DNA of 64,000 nt from contig NZ_LT629779.1 of assembly GCF_900105535.1 (NCBI RefSeq), forward strand, positions 2,666,001 to 2,730,000, given 5' to 3'. The position numbers and the translations under genes were made by a program. Each line of letters starts with the position of its first letter. The stretch's first letter is position 1. The notes beneath the pieces are model-generated. The model saw only the letters and a list, made by a program, of their open reading frames with translations. It had not been told where the DNA came from and did no database searches. This DNA comes from Pseudarthrobacter equi. GTDB taxonomy: Bacteria; Actinomycetota; Actinomycetes; Actinomycetales; Micrococcaceae. Positions 63,714 to 64,000 of the stretch are shown in pieces.

Positions 63714-63742
63714 TTGACAGCCTGTGAGTGTGATCATACTCT
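63714..63742 (+). promoter_or_regulatory. Sigma-70-type promoter of the ABC transporter gene
   Basis: TTGACA (63714-63719), 17-bp spacer, TACTCT (63737-63742). Perfect -35 and optimal spacing; transcription should begin near 63749, 51 nt before the GTG. Confidence 0.8.
63726..63741. promoter_or_regulatory. Palindromic operator candidate over the -10 element
   Basis: GAGTGTGATCATACTC is a palindrome apart from one mismatched pair. It covers the spacer and -10 of the promoter, the position of a repressor site, e.g. for the IclR protein. Confidence 0.5.
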
Positions 63743-63772
63743 CATGAAGTACGTTTCACAGGATAACAGTAA

Positions 63773-63786
63773 TTTACATATGTAAA
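63773..63786. promoter_or_regulatory. Perfect palindrome before the ribosome-binding site
   Basis: TTTACATATGTAAA is a perfect 14-bp palindrome, AT-rich in a GC-rich region, and about 24-37 bp downstream of the inferred transcription start. A repressor bound here would block transcription; it could also be an RNA hairpin near the SD (aaaaaggag). Confidence 0.55.
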
Positions 63787-63799
63787 AAGGAGAATCAGA

Positions 63800-64000
63800 G
63801 TGGATTCGAAGAAGATCACCCGCTCCCGGGCCGCTGTGGCACTAAGCATCGCCACTGCCGCCGTCCTCACGGGCTGCGGTGTAGGCTCGTCCGCTCCGGC
63901 AGCAACAGATGACGGCCAGCCCATCGAGGTCTGGGCCCGCGCGGGCACCGACGCCGCCACCACGTATGCCGCCCTTTTCAAGGACTTCACCGCCAAGACC
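63800..64000 (+). CDS. Sugar ABC-transporter solute-binding lipoprotein (5' part)
   Basis: 67 codons are in the window, open to the right edge. GTG start with aaaaaggag SD; signal sequence AVALSIATAAVLTGC with lipobox LTGC, then GVGSSAPAATDDGQPIEVWARAG, which resembles sugar-binding proteins (family 1). The transported compound is unknown; a uronate or oligouronide is inferred from the neighbouring Udh-like and IclR genes. Confidence 0.85.
   Translation, partial: MDSKKITRSRAAVALSIATAAVLTGCGVGSSAPAATDDGQPIEVWARAGTDAATTYAALFKDFTAKT

Overview
The window is GC-rich DNA from an actinobacterium, most likely Arthrobacter/Pseudarthrobacter or a close relative in the Micrococcaceae. Supporting signs are a mycoredoxin with a WCGYC active site, a phosphatidylinositol-phosphate-synthase-like gene next to a HIT gene and thrS, MurT/GatD, DnaE2 with an actinobacterial SOS box, many GTG/TTG starts, and many start codons preceded by a -10 hexamer and only 6-7 nt (leaderless mRNAs). 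I see no rRNA, tRNA, insertion sequence, prophage or CRISPR array.

Layout. 0-7 kb: the 5' part of pdxT, the murT-gatD pair for peptidoglycan amidation, a degenerate CapA-like lipoprotein, an M3 oligopeptidase and pdxS. 7-14.4 kb (minus strand): thrS-HIT-pgsA, then the SOS-controlled DUF6504-dnaE2 mutagenesis operon, which has no adjacent imuB. 14.4-27 kb: housekeeping and stress genes (chorismate mutase, VOC protein, SRAP, mycoredoxin, lipoyl ligase, PadR-ABC1 kinase, thioesterase, NUDIX, phosphoesterase, SDR, AlkD-like, TraR/DksA, a coiled-coil transglycosylase). 27.9-29 kb: a ydaO-type c-di-AMP riboswitch ahead of a LysM-NlpC/P60 cell-wall hydrolase. 29-32.3 kb: SelO, RNase Z and a DinB protein in one operon.

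32.4-60.3 kb is the most interesting part. It looks like an actinobacterial version of the mycobacterial DevR/DosR dormancy (hypoxia/redox) regulon gathered in one island. A DevR-type regulator and a DevS-type GAF-GAF kinase lie tail to tail. Around them are five universal stress proteins, three pyridoxamine-oxidase-like (PPOX) proteins, three P-type ATPases (CtpE-like, CtpF-like and a P1B type), PEP synthase, a beta-phosphoglucomutase/GH65 phosphorylase fusion, phosphofructokinase, a GyrI-like protein, several small membrane proteins and a zinc alcohol dehydrogenase. Reading the intergenic DNA by eye I find ten 14-bp near-palindromes of the form GGGNCYTWNGNCCC, resembling the core of the DosR box. 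At five genes the centre of the box is 42.5-43.5 bp upstream of a start codon that itself looks leaderless. The DevR recognition helix closely resembles that of mycobacterial DosR, so I infer that this regulator binds these boxes.

60.3-64 kb: a flotillin-like protein, then a hexuronate-type locus with an IclR regulator, a uronate-dehydrogenase-like enzyme and, divergently, the start of a sugar ABC-transporter lipoprotein under a strong promoter overlapped or flanked by palindromes.
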